Positions 15,984-22,529 of a DNA stretch of 22,906 bases are shown piece after piece (position 1 is the stretch's first letter; each line of letters begins with the position of its first letter). This stretch comes from an uncultured Aquincola sp. (GTDB lineage: Bacteria; Pseudomonadota; Gammaproteobacteria; Burkholderiales; Burkholderiaceae). The stretch is from NCBI GenBank assembly GCA_937883885.1, contig CAKZXL010000914.1, forward strand, positions 1-22,906. The letters run 5' to 3'. Under the pieces are notes generated by a model. It saw only the letters and a list, made by a program, of their open reading frames with translations. It searched no databases and was not told the DNA's origin. Made by a program: the position numbers and the translations under genes.

Positions 15984-17549
15984 TCAACCCAGCCAGGCGC
16001 GGCTGATGCCGTCGTTCAGGCCGATGCCCGAGCTGATCGGGTTCTTCACCCTGCTGCGGTAGAGCGTCGGGAAGTTGATCTCGTGCAGCCAGGCCACCGG
16101 CACTTCCTCGAGCAGCAGCTGCTGCACCTCGAGGTAGGCCTTCTGGCGCGAGGCGGGATCGGCCGAGCGGGCCCCGGCTGCGAACAGCGCATCGACCCGC
16201 GGGTTGGAGTAGCCCTCCACGTTGTTGAAGGGCGAACCCTTGGCAATGTTGGTGCTGGTGTAGTTGCGGGCCACGCCCAGGGCCGGGTCGCCGTACTGGT
16301 ACACGTAGGTGAAGGCCAGGTCGTAGTCCCACTCGTTCAGGCGCTGGTTCCAGCCCGCCACGTCGGTGGCCACCATCTCGATCTTGATGCCGGCCTGGGT
16401 GAGGCCCTGGCGCACGATCTCGGCCTGGCGTTGCCAGCTCTCGCCGTAGGGCAGCGGCAGCAGGCGCAGTGTCTCGCCCTTGTAGCCGGATTCGGCCAGC
16501 AGCTGTTTGGCCTTGGCCAGGTCGCGCGGGTACTGGCGCACCTTGTCGCTGTGGTACTTGATGGCGCTGTTGAAGGGGCCGGTGGCCGGCTTGGCATAGC
16601 CGTACCAGGCGATCTTGGCCATGGCCTCGCGGTCGATGGCATGCATCACCGCCTGCCTGAACTTGACGTTGTCCATCGGCGCCTTGCGGTGGTTGATCCA
16701 CAGCCACGAATGCGGCGAGAAGAACTCCCAGCCCTTGGTGGTCACGGCCACGCCGGGCAGCTTGGCCAGGCGCTGCACGTCGAAGTACTCCACCGAGCCG
16801 CCGGGGGCGATGTCCACCTTGCCGGACTCGAACGCGGCGGCGCGCGCGGCCGCGTCGGGAATCACGTGGTAGTACACCTTCTCGATCAGCGGCAGGTTGG
16901 CCACGTGGTAGTCGGGGTTGGCCTCGATCAGGATGTAGGAGCCCTTGGCCCATTCCTTGAAGCGGTAGGGGCCGGTGCCCACCGGGCGCGCGTTGTTGGG
17001 GTTGGACAGGAAGTCGGTGCCTTCGTACAGGTGCCGGGGCACCATCGGCATGGTGCCGTTCTCGAACATGCCCAGGAACGGCCCGAAGGGGTACTTGAGC
17101 TTGAACTCCACCGTCAGCGGGTCCAGTGCCTTGATGCTCTCGACCGCCTCCAGGTTGCCGCGCAGCCGGGCGTGCGTCTTGCGCAGGAAAACGTCCACCG
17201 AGAACGCCACGTCCGCCGACGTGAACGGCTTGCCGTCGTGCCACTTGACGTTGGGCTTGAGCTTGAAGGTGTAGGTCTTGCCGTCGGCGCTGGCGGTCCA
17301 GCTGGTGGCCAGCTGGGGCTGCGGGTCCAGCTTCTCGTCGTAGCGCAGCAGGCCTTCGTAGATGTTCCCGGCGATCAGCTGGGTGGGGCCGTTCTGCACG
17401 ATGCCCATCATCAGCCCCGGCGGCTCGGGTTGCACCAGCACGTTGAGCGTGCCGCCTTTGCGGTCCTGCGCCAGCAGTTCCAGCGGCACCCCGGCGATGG
17501 TGAGGCCCAGGCTGCCAGCTCCCAGTTTGATCAGGCGGCGACGTTGCAT
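15984..17549 (-). CDS. Family 5 solute-binding protein of the peptide-type ABC importer, Tat signal
   Basis: A 521-residue SBP_bac_5 (DppA/OppA-like) periplasmic protein. The N-terminus MQRRRLIKLGAGSLG has R3-R4-R5-L-I-K, matching the twin-arginine pattern RRxFLK, then a short hydrophobic stretch and a likely signal cleavage near residue 28 (ELLAQ/DRKGG). Family elements are the LATSWTASADGKTYTFKL segment, VKWHDGKPFTSADVAFS, RPVGTGPYRFKEW and VKFRQAVMHAIDREA. It delivers ligand to the permeases downstream. A strong ribosome binding site (AAGGAAG, seven to eight bases before ATG) sets the start. Family 5 proteins bind peptides but also opines, nickel and other amines, so the ligand may be an acylated amine rather than a peptide. 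Tat export implies cytoplasmic folding. Confidence 0.93.
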   Translation of the reverse strand: MQRRRLIKLGAGSLGLTIAGVPLELLAQDRKGGTLNVLVQPEPPGLMMGIVQNGPTQLIAGNIYEGLLRYDEKLDPQPQLATSWTASADGKTYTFKLKPNVKWHDGKPFTSADVAFSVDVFLRKTHARLRGNLEAVESIKALDPLTVEFKLKYPFGPFLGMFENGTMPMVPRHLYEGTDFLSNPNNARPVGTGPYRFKEWAKGSYILIEANPDYHVANLPLIEKVYYHVIPDAAARAAAFESGKVDIAPGGSVEYFDVQRLAKLPGVAVTTKGWEFFSPHSWLWINHRKAPMDNVKFRQAVMHAIDREAMAKIAWYGYAKPATGPFNSAIKYHSDKVRQYPRDLAKAKQLLAESGYKGETLRLLPLPYGESWQRQAEIVRQGLTQAGIKIEMVATDVAGWNQRLNEWDYDLAFTYVYQYGDPALGVARNYTSTNIAKGSPFNNVEGYSNPRVDALFAAGARSADPASRQKAYLEVQQLLLEEVPVAWLHEINFPTLYRSRVKNPISSGIGLNDGISRAWLG

Positions 17550-17587
17550 TTCAAGCTTCCTTCCATGAGACAGAACCGAACGGAGGA

Positions 17588-17625
17588 CCGCGCCGCCTTG
17601 CGGCGCGGGCTGCAGCCAGGGCTGC
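17588..17625. promoter_or_regulatory. Two adjacent GC-rich hairpins between aldolase and transporter genes
   Basis: CCGCGCCGC (17588-17596) and GCGGCGCGG (17600-17608) form a perfect 9-base stem with a 3-base loop. Next to it GCAGCC (17612-17617) and GGCTGC (17620-17625) form a 6-base inverted repeat around AG. They fill much of the 99-base gap between the aldolase stop and the binding-protein start. No T-run follows on the minus strand, so this is not a classical intrinsic terminator. It may slow transcription, stabilise the upstream or downstream mRNA segment, or mark a processing site. The rest of the gap has no convincing -35/-10 pair. Confidence 0.45.
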
Positions 17626-17648
17626 GGTGGGCGAGCGAGGGCGGCGCC

Positions 17649-18413
17649 TCAGGCGCGCCAGTGCGGGGTGGCCTGGGGGGCTTCCAGGCGCTTGAGCAGC
17701 GAGCGCCACTCCCGCGCATGCGGATCGGCATGGCCGGGCAGTCGATTGGTGTCGCCGCTCTCGTACTGGCGGGCGGTCAGCTCGGCGACTTCCGGCGACA
17801 CCGGATGCACGGCCTGGCCGCTGGCCTGGATGGCCAGCTGCACGCGGCAGGCGCGCTCCAGGTTGTGCATCAGGATGAAGGCCTCGGCCACCGAGCGGCC
17901 CAGCGTCACCAGCCCGTGGTTGCGCAGCACCAGGGCGCGCAGGCTGGGGCCCAGGTCGGCCACCAGGCGCTCGCGTTCCGCATGGTCCAGCGCGATGCCT
18001 TCGAAGTCGTGATACGCCACCCGGTCGTGGAACTGCAGCGCCCACTGGTTGCAGGGCTGCAGGCCGCAGGCCAGCGAAGACACGGCCACGCCGGCCACCG
18101 TGTGCGTGTGCACCACGCAAGCCGCGTCATGCCGGGCGGCATGAACCGCACTGTGGATGGTGAAGCCGGCGGGGTTGACGTCGTGGTCGGTGGGCTCGAT
18201 CACGCGGCCTTCGAGGTCGATCTTGACCAGCGACGAAGCGGTGATGTCGCGAAACAGCATGCCGAACGGGTTGATGAGGAACTGGCCGTCCGTGCCCGGC
18301 ACGCGGGCCGAGATGTGGGTGTAGATGCCGTCGTCCAACCCGAAATGCGCCACCAGCCGGTAGGCGGCGGCCAGGTCCTCGCGCACGGTGCGCTCGGCAG
18401 CGGTGATTCCCAT
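17649..18413 (-). CDS. Class II aldolase/adducin family protein (operon-leading copy)
   Basis: A 254-residue protein of the class II aldolase/adducin fold, related to fuculose-phosphate aldolase and ribulose-phosphate epimerase. Probable zinc-binding positions are in HTHTVAG and RNHGLVTLG, with FTIHSAVHAARHDAA before them. Many members cleave or epimerise hydroxy-carbonyl compounds, but numerous proteins of this subgroup have no known activity. The start at 18413 is chosen because AAGGAG lies five bases upstream; an in-frame ATG at 18443 would place the start inside the palindrome. It leads the operon and is preceded by a sigma-54-like promoter. About two thirds of 100 aligned residues are identical by eye to the truncated aldolase at 22530. 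Function in the pathway is unknown. Confidence 0.9.
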   Translation of the reverse strand: MGITAAERTVREDLAAAYRLVAHFGLDDGIYTHISARVPGTDGQFLINPFGMLFRDITASSLVKIDLEGRVIEPTDHDVNPAGFTIHSAVHAARHDAACVVHTHTVAGVAVSSLACGLQPCNQWALQFHDRVAYHDFEGIALDHAERERLVADLGPSLRALVLRNHGLVTLGRSVAEAFILMHNLERACRVQLAIQASGQAVHPVSPEVAELTARQYESGDTNRLPGHADPHAREWRSLLKRLEAPQATPHWRA

Positions 18414-18433
18414 CTTTGCTCCTTGACTGTCGG

Positions 18434-18450
18434 CTGTCGACACTCGACAG
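18434..18450. promoter_or_regulatory. Perfect palindrome upstream of the operon, candidate operator
   Basis: CTGTCGA (18434-18440) and TCGACAG (18444-18450) form a perfect 7-base inverted repeat around CAC, and TGTCGACA (18435-18442) is itself an 8-base palindrome nested inside it. A further TGTCG lies at 18428-18432. The site sits between the proposed sigma-54 promoter and the AAGGAG ribosome binding site of the aldolase, where a bound repressor such as the FCD GntR regulator of this operon would block transcription. As RNA it would form a leader hairpin. Binding is inference. Confidence 0.45.
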
Positions 18451-18463
18451 GACGCACAGCAGA

Positions 18464-18479
18464 AGCCAGAAGCGTGCCA
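18464..18479 (-). promoter_or_regulatory. Sigma-54-like (-24/-12) promoter of the catabolic operon
   Basis: On the minus strand, TGGCACG-CTTC-TGGCT matches the sigma-54 consensus TGGCACG-N4-TTGCW at all positions but one, with the essential GG and GC doublets ten bases apart. Transcription would start near 18453, leaving a 40-base leader that carries the palindrome and the ribosome binding site of the aldolase. Sigma-54 promoters need an enhancer-binding activator, and no such gene is in the window. No comparable sigma-70 promoter was seen here. Confidence is moderate because it was read by eye. Confidence 0.5.
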
Positions 18480-18554
18480 ACGCTAAGGCACGGCCATGGT
18501 GCGCTGCTGTAGAGACGGGGAGGGGGAGTGGTCGCGCCTTCAGCGCGGGATCGC

Positions 18555-18580
18555 CACCCGGGTGCGCTGCAGGCGCAGCG
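18555..18580. repeat. Tandem palindromes downstream of tRNA-Arg
   Basis: CACCCGGGTG (18555-18564) is a perfect 10-base palindrome, followed directly by CGCTGC (18565-18570) and GCAGCG (18575-18580), a 6-base stem with a 4-base loop. The pair lies 20-45 bases beyond the 3' end of the tRNA. The hairpin could help end or process the tRNA transcript, but no T-run follows, so a standard terminator is not supported. The interval 18480-18599 otherwise shows no gene. Confidence 0.3.
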
Positions 18581-18599
18581 GACGAGATCGGGTGCGTGG

Positions 18600-18676
18600 T
18601 GGCCTGCCCACCAGGAATCGAACCTGGAACCCCCAGCTTAGAAGGCTGGTGCTCTATCCAGTTGAGCTATGGGCAG
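18600..18676 (-). tRNA. tRNA-Arg (anticodon TCT), CCA encoded
   Basis: The 77-base minus-strand gene folds fully. The acceptor stem CTGCCCA pairs with TGGGCAG; the D-arm is GCTC/GAGC, the anticodon arm CCAGC/GCTGG with loop CTTCTAA, and the T-arm CCAGG/CCTGG with loop TTCGATT. A G discriminator is followed by an encoded CCA. The anticodon TCT is at 18640-18642 and reads AGA (and possibly AGG) arginine codons, which are rare in GC-rich genomes. It begins 13 bases after the stop of the small membrane protein gene on the same strand, so it may share a transcript with it. No integrase or repeated tRNA end nearby suggests use as an attachment site. Confidence 0.97.
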
Positions 18677-18689
18677 CGAGGGCGCGATT

Positions 18690-18941
18690 CTAGGCGTCGG
18701 CGCTGTCGTTCTTGCGGGCGCCGCGGATGTTCATCGCGGCCAGGCAGAACTGCAGCACCAGCAGCGCCCAGGCCTGGGTGTGGAAGCCCCAGGTCACCCA
18801 TAGCAGGTTGCTCAGCAGGAAAAGCCAGAACCCGAGCTTGCGCTTGCGCTGGGTGAGCGAGGTCACCAGCCAGGAGGCGGCCACGGTCGCCACCATGGCC
18901 GGCCACTGGATCGCGTCCAGCAGGGGGGTCCAGTCTTCCAT
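18690..18941 (-). CDS. Small conserved-looking membrane protein, 83 aa
   Basis: I do not recognise a named function. The protein has three likely membrane helices: about residues 10-29 (IQWPAMVATVAASWLVTSL), 35-52 (GFWLFLLSNLLWVTWGF) and 54-71 (TQAWALLVLQFCLAAMNI). The loop between the first two is positively charged (TQRKRKL), and the tail (RGARKNDSADA) is polar. The start at 18941 follows an AAGGA ribosome binding site by eight bases. Its size and Trp/Asn-rich second helix loosely recall half-transporters of the SWEET/PQ-loop type, but no PQ motif is present, so no role is assigned. It lies immediately upstream of tRNA-Arg and 85 bases after the glutathione transferase. Confidence 0.72.
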   Translation of the reverse strand: MEDWTPLLDAIQWPAMVATVAASWLVTSLTQRKRKLGFWLFLLSNLLWVTWGFHTQAWALLVLQFCLAAMNIRGARKNDSADA

Positions 18942-19026
18942 CGTCTTGTCCTTGCACGGCCATGTTGTGTATGGGTGCGGGCAGGGCAAACCGTGGGCCT
19001 CCCCTTGGCTGGGCAAGTGAGCGCGC

Positions 19027-19722
19027 TCAGCCGCGCGTCTTGTACTGCTCGCTGCCAAACAGCATCTGCCGCGCCTTGTCGTCCACCAGCGGCTTGCGGC
19101 GGTCGGCCAGCACCTCCACGCCGCGCTGCACCGCGGGGCGGGCGCCGATCTCGTCGAACCAGCCTTTGAGGTGCGGGTAGTCGTTCCAGTCGATGCCCTG
19201 GTTCTTCCAGCTGCGCAGCCACGGGAACACCGCCATGTCGGCGATGCTGTAGTGCGGCCCGGCCAGGTAGGTGCTCTTGGCCAGGCGCTTGTCCATCACG
19301 CCGTACAGGCGCTTGGCCTCGTTGGTGTAGCGGTCGATGGCGTAGCCGATCTTCTCGGGCGCATAGATGCGAAAGTGGTGGGCCTGGCCCAGCATCGGGC
19401 CCACGCCACCCATCTGGAACATCAGCCACTGCAGCACGTCGTACTTGCCGCGGGTGTCCTCAGGCAGGAAGCGCCCGGTCTTGCCAGCCAGGTACAGCAG
19501 GATGGCGCCGGATTCGAAAACCGAGTATGGCTGGCCGTCGGGCCCGTCCGGGTCGGTGATGGCCGGGATCTTGTTGTTGGGGCTGATGGCCAGGAAGTCG
19601 GGCTGGAACTGGTCGCCGGCGCCGATGTCGATCGGGTGGGCGCGGTAGGGCAGGCCGCACTCTTCCAGCATGATGTGGACCTTGTGGCCGTTGGGCGTGG
19701 GCCACGAATACACTTCGATCAT
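19027..19722 (-). CDS. yfcG: Glutathione S-transferase, YfcG/YghU-like disulfide-bond oxidoreductase
   Basis: A 231-residue cytosolic GST of the Nu class. The thioredoxin-like N-domain (about 1-85) carries WPTPNGHKVHIMLEE with T9 and N11, which in E. coli YfcG contact glutathione. It continues with GAGDQFQPDFLAISPNNKIP and the FESGAILLYLA helix start. The helical C-domain has MFQMGGVGPMLGQAHHF and YSIADMAVFPWL, also characteristic. Nu-class GSTs reduce small disulfides using two glutathiones and show little classical transferase activity. The ATG at 19722 is preferred because GAGGAG lies eight bases upstream; the TTG two codons earlier is too close to it. A 78-base gap separates it from the divergent gene at 19801. 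Confidence 0.93.
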   Translation of the reverse strand: MIEVYSWPTPNGHKVHIMLEECGLPYRAHPIDIGAGDQFQPDFLAISPNNKIPAITDPDGPDGQPYSVFESGAILLYLAGKTGRFLPEDTRGKYDVLQWLMFQMGGVGPMLGQAHHFRIYAPEKIGYAIDRYTNEAKRLYGVMDKRLAKSTYLAGPHYSIADMAVFPWLRSWKNQGIDWNDYPHLKGWFDEIGARPAVQRGVEVLADRRKPLVDDKARQMLFGSEQYKTRG

Positions 19723-19800
19723 CCGCAAGTCTCCTCGTTCCAGGGTGCCGCGACTCTAGAACACACCGCCCGCCGCGGCCTTCCTCGTGCCCACATTCCC

Positions 19801-20541
19801 ATGTTCCAGACCTTGAAGCGCCTGCTGTCCGGTGGCGTCGACCAACCCGGCTGGGCCGCCGTGGCCAGCTGGGCCGACTCGGCCGGCCATGCCTTCAAGC
19901 GCGCGCGCGATGGCAGCGGCTTCGTCATCGAATCCGGCGTGCCCGCGCAAGGCTGGCGGCTGGAGTGGGGCCCTTCGCAACGCGGCTACCTGCCCGGCCA
20001 GGAACTGCGCCTGCGCGGCGACTTGAAGGGCGGCCAGGACCTGCAGATGATGATCGTCTCGCGCCAGCTGATGGAGGCGCTGGAAAAGCAGGTGTTCGAG
20101 CAGTTCACCGAAGGCCTGCAGACCCGCGTGGACACCGAGGCGCCCGAAGAAATGCGCTGGCTGGTGCTCTACCCCAAGGCGCCGCAGATCGATTCCAAGC
20201 TGCTCAAGGAAGCTTTCGGCACCGTGGCCAACAGCACCACCGCCATCGAGCAGTGGCTGGTCGGCCCGCTGTCGGGCCGGCTGCTGGAAGCGCGTGGCCA
20301 GTGGCTGGCGGCCAGCGATCCGCTGCTGCTGATCGCGCAGCGCGGCCGGCTGACGATGCGCACCGCCATGGCCGAGCCCGACGCCACGCGGCTGCGCGCG
20401 CTGGTGGGCCTGTTTGAAACCGCGCTGCGCGAAGGCCGCCGCGCGGCCGAACTGTGGACCACCTCGGCCCACGCCAGCACGCAGCCCAGCCTCTTCAGCA
20501 GCGGCAGTGCGCCCGACTCGGGCCTGGGCAGCAACGGCTGA
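19801..20541 (+). CDS. Conserved-looking hypothetical protein, 246 aa
   Basis: I cannot assign a domain. The protein is soluble, with no signal peptide or membrane helix. Recognisable stretches are RLEWGPSQRGYLPGQELRLR (about 57-76), VSRQLMEALEKQVFEQFTE (about 90-108) and PEEMRWLVLYPK (about 115-126). The C-terminal 30 residues are Ser/Ala/Gly-rich and probably unstructured. Third codon positions are strongly G/C and the frame is clean, so it is a real gene. There is no clear Shine-Dalgarno sequence before ATG 19801 (the 20 bases upstream are C-rich), so it may be leaderless or weakly translated. It is divergent from the glutathione transferase and convergent with the phosphotransferase gene, with 30 GC-rich bases (including GGCGCGCC) between the two stops. 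Confidence 0.82.
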   Translation: MFQTLKRLLSGGVDQPGWAAVASWADSAGHAFKRARDGSGFVIESGVPAQGWRLEWGPSQRGYLPGQELRLRGDLKGGQDLQMMIVSRQLMEALEKQVFEQFTEGLQTRVDTEAPEEMRWLVLYPKAPQIDSKLLKEAFGTVANSTTAIEQWLVGPLSGRLLEARGQWLAASDPLLLIAQRGRLTMRTAMAEPDATRLRALVGLFETALREGRRAAELWTTSAHASTQPSLFSSGSAPDSGLGSNG

Positions 20542-20571
20542 CCCGCCCGGCGCGCCGCGCGCGCTTGACGC

Positions 20572-21660
20572 TCAACCCACCGCGCCGGCGCGCTGCGCAA
20601 AGCGCCAGCCGATCTCGGCCAGCGGCCGTGCGGCGGCGGCCTGCAGGCGCGCCTCGTCGCTGGCGGCGGTGCCGTCTTCCACCCGCTTGGCGATGCCTTG
20701 CAGGATGGCCGCGATGCGGAACAGGTTGTAGGCCAGGTAGAAGTGCCAGTCTGCCCGCAGGGCCTGCAGGTCGCTGCGGCCGGTGCGCTCTCCGTAGCGG
20801 CGCAGGTAGGCGTCTTCATCGGGAATGCCCAGCGCGGCCAGGTCCAGCCCTTCGATGCCGCGGCCCACGGTGTGCGGGATGTGCCAGCTCATCATGTGGT
20901 AGCTGAAGTCGGCCAGCGGATGGCCCAGCGTGCTCAGCTCCCAGTCCAGCACCGCCAGGATGCGCGGCTCGGTGGGGTGGAAGATCACGTTGTCCAGCCG
21001 GTAGTCGCCATGCACCACGGCCACTTCCGATTCGTCGCGCGCACCGGCCGGAATGTGGGCAGGCAGCCAGGCGATCAGCTTGTCCATCGCTTCGATCGGC
21101 TGCGTGACGGAGGCCTGGTACTGCCGGCTCCAGCGGCCGATCTGCCGCTCGAAGTAGTTGCCGGGCTTGCCATAGCTTTCCAACCCGGCCGCCCGCACGT
21201 CCACCGCATGCAGCGCCGCGATCACGCGGTTGAGCTCGTCGTAGTGGGCGGCGCGTTCGGCCGGCTGCATGCCGGGCAGCGACTGATCCCACAGCACCCG
21301 GCCGGGCACGAAGTCCATCAGGTAGAAGGCGCGGCCGATCACCGATTCGTCCTCGCACAGCAGGTGCATGCGCGGCACCGGCACGTCGGTGGCGGCCAGT
21401 GCGCTCATCACCCGGTATTCACGTTCGATGGCATGGGCCGAAGGCAGCAGCCGGGCCACCGGGCCGGGCTTGCTGCGCATCACGTAGCTGCCGGTGGGCG
21501 TGACCAGTTGGTAGGTGGGGTTGGACTGCCCGCCCTTGAACTGCTGCACCGTGATCGGGCCCTGCAGCGCGGGCAGGTGCAGCGCCAGGTACTGCTGCAA
21601 GGCGCCCAGGTCGAAGGCATGGCGCTCGCTGACGGCCTTGGTGCCGGTGAAGGCTTGCAT
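20572..21660 (-). CDS. Phosphotransferase family protein, ACAD10/11 N-domain-like
   Basis: A 362-residue APH-fold protein of the group related to the kinase domain of ACAD10/ACAD11. Key residues are K64 in YVMRSKP, the catalytic loop VVHGDYRLDN with H217, D219 and N224, and LDWELSTLGHPLADFSYH with D239. In animals such domains phosphorylate 4-hydroxyacyl-CoAs before dehydration and beta-oxidation; bacterial members often occur beside acyl-CoA dehydrogenases, none of which is in this window. The start at 21660 is preceded by GGAGA eight bases upstream; a longer start at 21720 lacks support. It belongs to a different branch from the kinase at 3950-5041. It follows the Crp/Fnr gene by 66 bases on the same strand and may be co-transcribed with it. 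Confidence 0.9.
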   Translation of the reverse strand: MQAFTGTKAVSERHAFDLGALQQYLALHLPALQGPITVQQFKGGQSNPTYQLVTPTGSYVMRSKPGPVARLLPSAHAIEREYRVMSALAATDVPVPRMHLLCEDESVIGRAFYLMDFVPGRVLWDQSLPGMQPAERAAHYDELNRVIAALHAVDVRAAGLESYGKPGNYFERQIGRWSRQYQASVTQPIEAMDKLIAWLPAHIPAGARDESEVAVVHGDYRLDNVIFHPTEPRILAVLDWELSTLGHPLADFSYHMMSWHIPHTVGRGIEGLDLAALGIPDEDAYLRRYGERTGRSDLQALRADWHFYLAYNLFRIAAILQGIAKRVEDGTAASDEARLQAAAARPLAEIGWRFAQRAGAVG

Positions 21661-21726
21661 GCGGGGTGTCTCCGTGTGTTGGTGGTGAGGTCCCAGGCGT
21701 GATACCGGCCGGCCAGGCAACGGCGC

Positions 21727-22443
21727 TCAGCGTTCCCAGAGGTGCAGCAGTTTCTCGCGCGAGAGCACCACCAGCCGCGTGGGCTCCACCCGCACCGCGC
21801 CTTCGCGCTCGAAGCCCTTGAGCTCCTGGTTCACCCGCTGGCGCGAGGCCCCCAGCAGCTGGGCCAGGTCTTCCTGCGCCAGCTGCAGGCTGATGCGGAT
21901 CTCCTCGCCCTGCTCGATGCCGTAGCTCTTGGCCAGCAGCAGGATCTGCTTGGCCAGCCGGGCGGCCAGCGGGCGGGTGTTGAGGTCTTCGATCTGGTCG
22001 AACATCAGCCGCAGGCGGCGGCAGTTCAGGCGCAGCAGCGCGTCGTACAGCTCCACGTGCTGGGTCAGCAGCTCGCGGAAGTCGGGCTTGCGCACCTGCA
22101 GCACCGTGGTGGGGCCATGGGCATTGGCATCGTGGGTGCGGCCCAGGCCGTCGAAGAGGGCGATGTCGCCGAACCAGGTGCCGGGCTCCACGTAGGTCAG
22201 CGTGATCTGCTTGCCCGACAGCGAGACCGAGCTGACGCGCACCGCACCGGCGGCCACGCCGCACCAGTCGTCGGCCGGCTGGCCGCGTGTGGACAGCAGC
22301 GCGCCGTCGGCATAGCGGCGCACGTTGGCGCGGGCCAGGATGGCCTGCCGCAGGGGCAGCGACAGCCGGGAAAACCACGACCCTTGGTCGATGTTCTGTC
22401 GTTCGGCGGGGGTGAGGGCGGGGGTGAAAATCGGGGGGTTCAT
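21727..22443 (-). CDS. Crp/Fnr-family transcriptional regulator
   Basis: A 238-residue regulator. The cyclic-nucleotide-binding-like domain covers about residues 22-140 (LSTRGQPADDWCGVAAGAVRV, GTWFGDIALFDG), and the C-terminal winged helix about 155-235 contains LAQEDLAQLLGASRQRVNQ. The GDIALFDG loop resembles the phosphate-binding cassette but lacks the standard RxA pair after it (GLGRTHDANAH), so the effector may not be cAMP. The four Cys of FNR are absent, so no Fe-S cluster is expected. It is divergent from the class II aldolase at 22530 across about 86 bases with several inverted repeats, so it may control that gene and itself. AGGGA six bases before ATG supports the start. Confidence 0.93.
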   Translation of the reverse strand: MNPPIFTPALTPAERQNIDQGSWFSRLSLPLRQAILARANVRRYADGALLSTRGQPADDWCGVAAGAVRVSSVSLSGKQITLTYVEPGTWFGDIALFDGLGRTHDANAHGPTTVLQVRKPDFRELLTQHVELYDALLRLNCRRLRLMFDQIEDLNTRPLAARLAKQILLLAKSYGIEQGEEIRISLQLAQEDLAQLLGASRQRVNQELKGFEREGAVRVEPTRLVVLSREKLLHLWER

Positions 22444-22463
22444 GGCATGTCCCTGAGGCGACA

Positions 22464-22525
22464 GCGATCATCGCCGGTCGCTGGGTATTGTCCACATACT
22501 GAAGTTTCTAAATGTCCGGAGACAT
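22464..22525. promoter_or_regulatory. Divergent intergenic region with three inverted repeats
   Basis: The gap between the Crp/Fnr and aldolase starts holds GCGAT-C-ATCGC (22464-22474), the imperfect palindrome GTATTGTCCACATAC (22485-22499, core TGT-CC-ACA) and ATGTC-CGGA-GACAT (22512-22525). The stretch around 22485-22513 is the most AT-rich in the region and is the likely promoter zone, but I could not fix a clear -35/-10 pair. These may be binding sites for the adjacent Crp/Fnr protein. None matches the FNR or E. coli CRP consensus. Confidence 0.38.
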
Positions 22526-22529
22526 GAGC

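Noticed and set aside
16083..18512. 809-codon + strand open frame across the binding protein and aldolase
   Set aside because: Crosses two real antisense genes and their intergenic hairpins; translation resembles no protein.
18600..18676. tRNA-Arg as an integration site for a genomic island
   Set aside because: No integrase, no repeat of the tRNA 3' end and no mobile genes in the window.
18690..18941. Small membrane protein as a SemiSWEET sugar transporter
   Set aside because: Three helices fit in size, but the PQ-loop motif is missing, so the assignment would be a guess.
21705..21714. CCGGCCGGCC before the phosphotransferase gene as an operator
   Set aside because: Short all-GC palindromes are expected by chance in this composition, and nothing else supports a site.
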